The translations under genes and the position numbers were made by a program. Under the pieces are notes generated by a model. The model was not told the DNA's origin. It worked only from the letters and a program-made list of their open reading frames with translations, and did not search any database. This document shows, piece by piece, positions 5,310 to 7,381 of a stretch of DNA of 7,381 nt. Each line of letters starts with the position of its first letter. Positions within the stretch are counted from its first letter, which is position 1. The DNA comes from an uncultured Alphaproteobacteria bacterium (GTDB taxonomy: Bacteria; Pseudomonadota; Alphaproteobacteria; Rhizobiales; Ancalomicrobiaceae), in the NCBI GenBank assembly GCA_937919435.1, contig CALFRR010000142.1, forward strand, positions 1 through 7,381. Reading direction: 5' to 3'.

Positions 5310-5331
5310 TGGTGACCCAGTGGTGACCCAG
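5310..5331. repeat. 11-bp tandem duplication TGGTGACCCAG x2
   Basis: Two perfect, directly adjacent copies (5310-5320 and 5321-5331) lie about 65 bases from the tRNA-Val 3' end. Closely spaced direct repeats next to a tRNA attachment site are often arm-type integrase binding sites, but they could equally be a local duplication. Confidence 0.45.
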
Positions 5332-5347
5332 AACGCGAAAACGCCAA

Positions 5348-5367
5348 AAGCCGCCCGGAGGCGGCTT
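5348..5367 (-). terminator. Intrinsic terminator downstream of tRNA-Val
   Basis: A perfect 8-bp stem, AAGCCGCC with GGCGGCTT, closes a 4-base loop. On the minus strand it continues as TTGGCGTTTTCG, giving a short, interrupted U-tract. It lies about 30 bases beyond the tRNA 3' end and would end the tRNA transcript. If the element inserted in the tRNA 3' end, this hairpin came with the element. Confidence 0.6.
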
Positions 5368-5396
5368 GGAATATTCGGTAGAATCAATGAGATGAG

Positions 5397-5471
5397 TGGT
5401 GGGCGGTAAGGGATTTGAACCCCTGACCAACGGCGTGTAAAACCGTCGCTCTACCGCTGAGCTAACCGCCC
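5397..5471 (-). tRNA. tRNA-Val(UAC)
   Basis: A complete cloverleaf is visible on the minus strand. The acceptor stem GGGCGGT pairs with ACCGCCC over seven bases. The D-stem is GCTC/GAGC. The anticodon stem ACGGT/GCCGT (one G-T pair) encloses the loop TTTACAC, giving anticodon TAC (plus-strand 5437-5439), which reads valine GUA codons. The T-stem encloses TTCAAAT. The discriminator A and the CCA end are encoded (5400-5397). No separate promoter is obvious between it and hupB, so it may have its own cryptic promoter or be read through from hupB. Its 3' end faces the putative mobile element, the usual geometry of a tRNA attachment site. Confidence 0.96.
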
Positions 5472-5526
5472 TCGGGTTCCCATCCGACCCGGCGCGACCC
5501 CGGGCATGCCGCCGTCGGAGTCGCCA

Positions 5527-5548
5527 CGGCGCCCGACACCGGGCGCCG
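5527..5548 (-). terminator. GC-rich hairpin between hupB and tRNA-Val
   Basis: Perfect 9-bp arms, CGGCGCCCG and CGGGCGCCG, enclose a 4-base loop. It lies about 70 bases after the hupB stop and has no T-run on the minus strand. It may stabilise the hupB mRNA end or attenuate read-through into the tRNA. Confidence 0.4.
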
Positions 5549-5615
5549 CATCACCGTGGAGGCCCACCGGCGGCGGTTCGCTCCGCGGCCGGCAAGGAAC
5601 CTCTTCCGTTTCGGA

Positions 5616-5891
5616 TCAGCCGTTGACGGCGTCCTTGAGCGCCTTGCCGGCGCGGAACTTGGCCGCCTTCTGGGCGGGGATGGCGATGGTCTCGCCGGTG
5701 CGCGGGTTGCGGCCTTCCGAAGCCGCCCGCGTCGAAACCACGAAATTGCCGAAGCCGGCGATCTTGACGTCGTCGCCCTGGGCGAGCGCCGTGGTGATCG
5801 CAGCGAAGGCCGCGTCCACGGCTTCGCCGGCCGCCACTTTGGTCTGCCCGGTCTTGGCGGCCACTTCGGCGATCAGATCGTTCTTGTTCAT
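5616..5891 (-). CDS. hupB: DNA-binding protein HU
   Basis: This 91-residue histone-like protein binds and bends double-stranded DNA as a dimer and helps organise the nucleoid. Length and sequence are standard: MNKNDLIAEVA at the N-terminus, the HU signature region GFGNFVVSTRAASEGRNPRT (46-65) with the DNA-intercalating proline in RNP (Pro63), and the C-terminal helix AGKALKDAVNG (81-91). The ATG at 5891 is chosen because GAGGAAG (5898-5904) lies six bases upstream and homologues begin MNKNDL. The frame is open for about 85 codons upstream, but that part is Arg-rich and not HU-like. It follows lon on the same strand, as in many alphaproteobacteria, but the lon terminator separates the transcripts and a separate promoter is expected in 5905-6170. 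I could not identify that promoter with confidence. Confidence 0.96.
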   Translation of the reverse strand: MNKNDLIAEVAAKTGQTKVAAGEAVDAAFAAITTALAQGDDVKIAGFGNFVVSTRAASEGRNPRTGETIAIPAQKAAKFRAGKALKDAVNG

Positions 5892-5904
5892 CGTCGTCTT
5901 CCTC

Positions 5905-6170
5905 GTTGCGAATTCGCCGCGGCGCGGATCGGCCGCGGGTGTGCCGTTTGATGGTCTCTTCGATCGTCGCGCTCGAAAGCCCGGCCGGCCGCGAGAGCGG
6001 CGCGTCCCGGTCATCCGTTCCGCGGGGCGGGCGAGGCGCGACGGACCTGCGCCAGAAGCCCCGAAAAGCCGGCTTTCGCAAGGGCTTTTTCGCGTCGGAC
6101 GGCGGAAAACCGTAGCTGATCCGCAGTTTTTCCGGCCTTCGTCACCCAATCACCTCCCGAGAAACGAAAA
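5905..6170 (-). other. lon-hupB intergenic region
   Basis: About 265 bases between the lon terminator and the hupB ribosome-binding site should hold the hupB promoter and leader. The best -35-like hexamer, TTGCGA (6081-6076), has only CTTCTG at -10 distance, so I leave the promoter unassigned. A 12-bp palindrome AAAGCCGGCTTT lies at 6065-6076. The only possible gene is the 44-codon frame listed separately. Confidence 0.4.
6011..6145 (-). CDS. Possible 44-residue small basic protein between lon and hupB
   Basis: A GTG at 6145-6143 is preceded, seven bases upstream, by GGAGG within GGGAGGTGATT, an unusually close match to the anti-Shine-Dalgarno complement. The frame encodes 44 residues, basic and partly helical, starting (M)TKAGKTADQLRFSAVRREK and ending RRASPAPRNG with a TGA at 6013-6011. 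It begins about 25 bases after the lon terminator, which leaves little room for its own promoter, so translation would need read-through from lon. It may instead be a leader peptide affecting hupB, or a chance match. I know no homologue. Confidence 0.25.
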   Translation of the reverse strand: MTKAGKTADQLRFSAVRREKALAKAGFSGLLAQVRRASPAPRNG

Positions 6171-6198
6171 ACCCCACGGACCCGGCGGTCCGTGGGGT
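6171..6198 (-). terminator. Intrinsic terminator of lon
   Basis: A perfect 11-bp stem (6171-6181 with 6188-6198) closes a 6-base loop. On the minus strand it runs straight into TTTTCGTTTC. It begins about 25 bases after the lon stop. This is a textbook Rho-independent terminator. Confidence 0.92.
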
Positions 6199-6223
6199 CG
6201 CTCGTCGGCCGAACCGAATCGAC

Positions 6224-7381
6224 TCAATGGGCGGTCGGCTGGGTTTCGTCGGCCTCGCCGTCGGCCGGACCGGAGGTTCCGGCGGCCGGCTCCTCCCATT
6301 CGATCGGCTCCGGCAACCGTGTCAGGGCGTGCGACAGCACCTCGTCCATACGGCTGACCGGCACGATCTCCAGCCCCGCCTTCACGCTCTCCGGGATCTC
6401 CGAGAGGTCCTTGGCGTTCTCCTGCGGGATCAGCACCTTCTTGATGCCGCCGCGCAGCGCCGCCAGGAGCTTCTCCTTGAGCCCGCCGATCGGCAGGACG
6501 CGGCCGCGCAGCGTCACCTCGCCGGTCATCGCCACGTCGTGGCGCACCGGTATCCCGGTCATCACCGAGACGATCGTGGTCGCCATCGCGGTGCCCGCCG
6601 AAGGCCCGTCCTTCGGGGTCGCCCCTTCCGGCACGTGGACGTGGACGTCGCGCTTCTCGAACAACGGCGGCTCGATGCCGAAATCGACCGCCCGCGAACG
6701 CACGTAGGACGCCGCCGCCTGGATCGATTCCTTCATCACTTCCTTGAGGTTGCCGGTGACGGTCATGCGCCCCTTGCCGGGCATCATCACCGCCTCGATG
6801 GTCAAGAGTTCGCCGCCCACTTCGGTCCAGGCGAGACCGGTGACCACCGCCACCTGATCCTCCTCCTCCGCCTCGCCGTGGCGATAGCGGGGCACCCCGA
6901 GATAGCTCTCCAGCTGCGCCTCGTCGACGTCGATCCGGGCCGACTTCTTCAGCACCAGATCCTTCACCGCCTTGCGGGCGAGGGTGGCCAGCTCGCGCTC
7001 CAGATTGCGCACCCCGGCCTCGCGCGTGTAGGTGCGGATCGTCGACTTCAGCGCCTCGTCGGTGACCGAGAACTCCTTCTCCTTCAGACCATGGTCCTTC
7101 ATGGTCTTGGGGATCAGGTGACGACGGGCGATCTCGATCTTCTCGTCCTCGGTGTAGCCGGCGATCCGGATGATCTCCATCCGGTCCATCAGCGGCGCCG
7201 GGATGTTGAGCGTGTTCGCCGTGGTCACGAACATCACGTCCGAGAGGTCGTATTCGACCTCCAGGTAGTGATCCATGAAGGTCGAGTTCTGCTCGGGATC
7301 GAGCACCTCGAGCAGCGCCGACGACGGATCGCCGCGGAAGTCCATGCCCATCTTGTCGATCTCGTCGAGCAGGAAGAGCGG
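6224..7381 (-). CDS. lon: ATP-dependent protease Lon, C-terminal part (5' end outside window)
   Basis: The visible 385 residues are the C-terminal half of Lon, the cytosolic AAA+ serine protease that degrades misfolded and short-lived regulatory proteins. The fragment begins in the ATPase domain at the Walker B motif FLLDEIDK (3-10), followed by sensor-1 TTAN (53-56), the arginine-finger region PLMDRMEII (63-71) and sensor-2 GVRNLER (123-129). The proteolytic domain starts near residue 178. It carries the catalytic serine in PKDGPSAGTAM (Ser261) and the catalytic lysine in GGLKEKLLAAL (Lys304); the 43-residue spacing matches E. coli Ser679/Lys722. An acidic, Pro/Gly-rich C-terminal tail (about 357-385) goes beyond the E. 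coli end, as in several alphaproteobacteria. The stop at 6224 precedes the terminator. Nothing suggests damage. Lon often degrades mobile-element regulators, but no direct link is visible here. Confidence 0.97.
   Translation of the reverse strand, partial: PLFLLDEIDKMGMDFRGDPSSALLEVLDPEQNSTFMDHYLEVEYDLSDVMFVTTANTLNIPAPLMDRMEIIRIAGYTEDEKIEIARRHLIPKTMKDHGLKEKEFSVTDEALKSTIRTYTREAGVRNLERELATLARKAVKDLVLKKSARIDVDEAQLESYLGVPRYRHGEAEEEDQVAVVTGLAWTEVGGELLTIEAVMMPGKGRMTVTGNLKEVMKESIQAAASYVRSRAVDFGIEPPLFEKRDVHVHVPEGATPKDGPSAGTAMATTIVSVMTGIPVRHDVAMTGEVTLRGRVLPIGGLKEKLLAALRGGIKKVLIPQENAKDLSEIPESVKAGLEIVPVSRMDEVLSHALTRLPEPIEWEEPAAGTSGPADGEADETQPTAH

Larger units (their letters stand above)
1..5396. mobile_element. 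Putative integrated prophage-derived element next to tRNA-Val
   Basis: The stretch left of the tRNA-Val gene holds a phage tail tape-measure gene, an XRE repressor with an ImmA/IrrE metallopeptidase, a small serine recombinase and an orphan antitoxin-like regulator. These are typical of prophages and integrative elements. To the right lies ordinary chromosome (tRNA-Val, hupB, lon). In Rhizobiales the genes expected beyond this tRNA are core genes (nuo operon, from memory), so their absence fits an insertion at the tRNA 3' end. Base composition changes within the element: sampled 60-base blocks are about 70% GC in the tape-measure gene and about 45-53% GC in the repressor cassette, which suggests a mosaic origin. 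No integrase and no duplicated tRNA 3' segment is visible here, so the right boundary is inferred and the left one lies outside the window. Confidence 0.55.

Noticed and set aside
5272..5409. 45-residue plus-strand frame ending in the tRNA, considered as the C-terminal remnant of an integrase
   Set aside because: An in-frame TGA (5263-5265) lies just upstream, no catalytic motif of a tyrosine recombinase is present, and the DNA is better explained by the 11-bp repeat and the tRNA terminator. A protein search against integrase C-termini would settle it.
4774..5430. Long minus-strand open frame reading out of the tRNA into the gene-free region
   Set aside because: Its beginning is a reading of the tRNA and its terminator; the rest has no domain, no ribosome-binding site and crosses the repeats.
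5892..6149. In-frame N-terminal extension of the HU gene
   Set aside because: HU proteins are about 90 residues and start at MNKNDL; the extension is Arg-rich, unlike HU, and a good ribosome-binding site precedes the short start.

Overview
The window looks like the junction between an integrated, phage-derived element and the core chromosome of a GC-rich alphaproteobacterium, most likely of the Hyphomicrobiales (Rhizobiales). The right-hand third (about 5397-7381) is conserved chromosome, all on the minus strand: the 3' part of lon (ATP-dependent protease), hupB (HU-type DNA-binding protein) and a tRNA-Val(UAC) gene. The order lon-hupB-tRNA-Val is a known arrangement in Rhizobiales. lon ends at a strong intrinsic terminator, and a smaller terminator-like hairpin follows the tRNA.

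The tRNA 3' end faces left, and everything to its left looks accessory. From the left edge there is (1) a long GC-rich gene for a phage tail tape-measure protein, probably 5'-truncated by the window edge, closed by a perfect 17-bp hairpin. Next come (2) a gene-poor spacer and (3) a conspicuously AT-richer minus-strand pair, an XRE-family repressor and an ImmA/IrrE-type zinc metallopeptidase, translationally coupled by a 4-base overlap. (4) A divergent regulatory region carries good sigma70-type promoters in both directions and GTATAC-centred repeats. (5) A plus-strand small serine recombinase (resolvase family) follows, then (6) a minus-strand pair made of an orphan antitoxin-like HTH protein and a possible small membrane protein. 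(7) About 0.75 kb without a convincing gene runs up to the tRNA and contains phased GGACGG repeats, an inverted repeat and an 11-bp tandem duplication.

The XRE/ImmA pair resembles the control switch of prophages and ICEs such as ICEBs1, where the metallopeptidase cleaves the repressor to derepress the element. Its promoter carries a copy of GTAGGTATAC inside the -35/-10 spacer, and related sequences lie near the divergent recombinase promoter and beyond the end of the cassette. The cassette and the recombinase may therefore be co-regulated, or the repeats may be recombination sites. No tyrosine integrase and no second att copy lies in the window, so integration at tRNA-Val is an inference. 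The most interesting part is the low-GC XRE/ImmA cassette with its repeats and the adjacent serine recombinase. The family members are known; the particular arrangement may be new.
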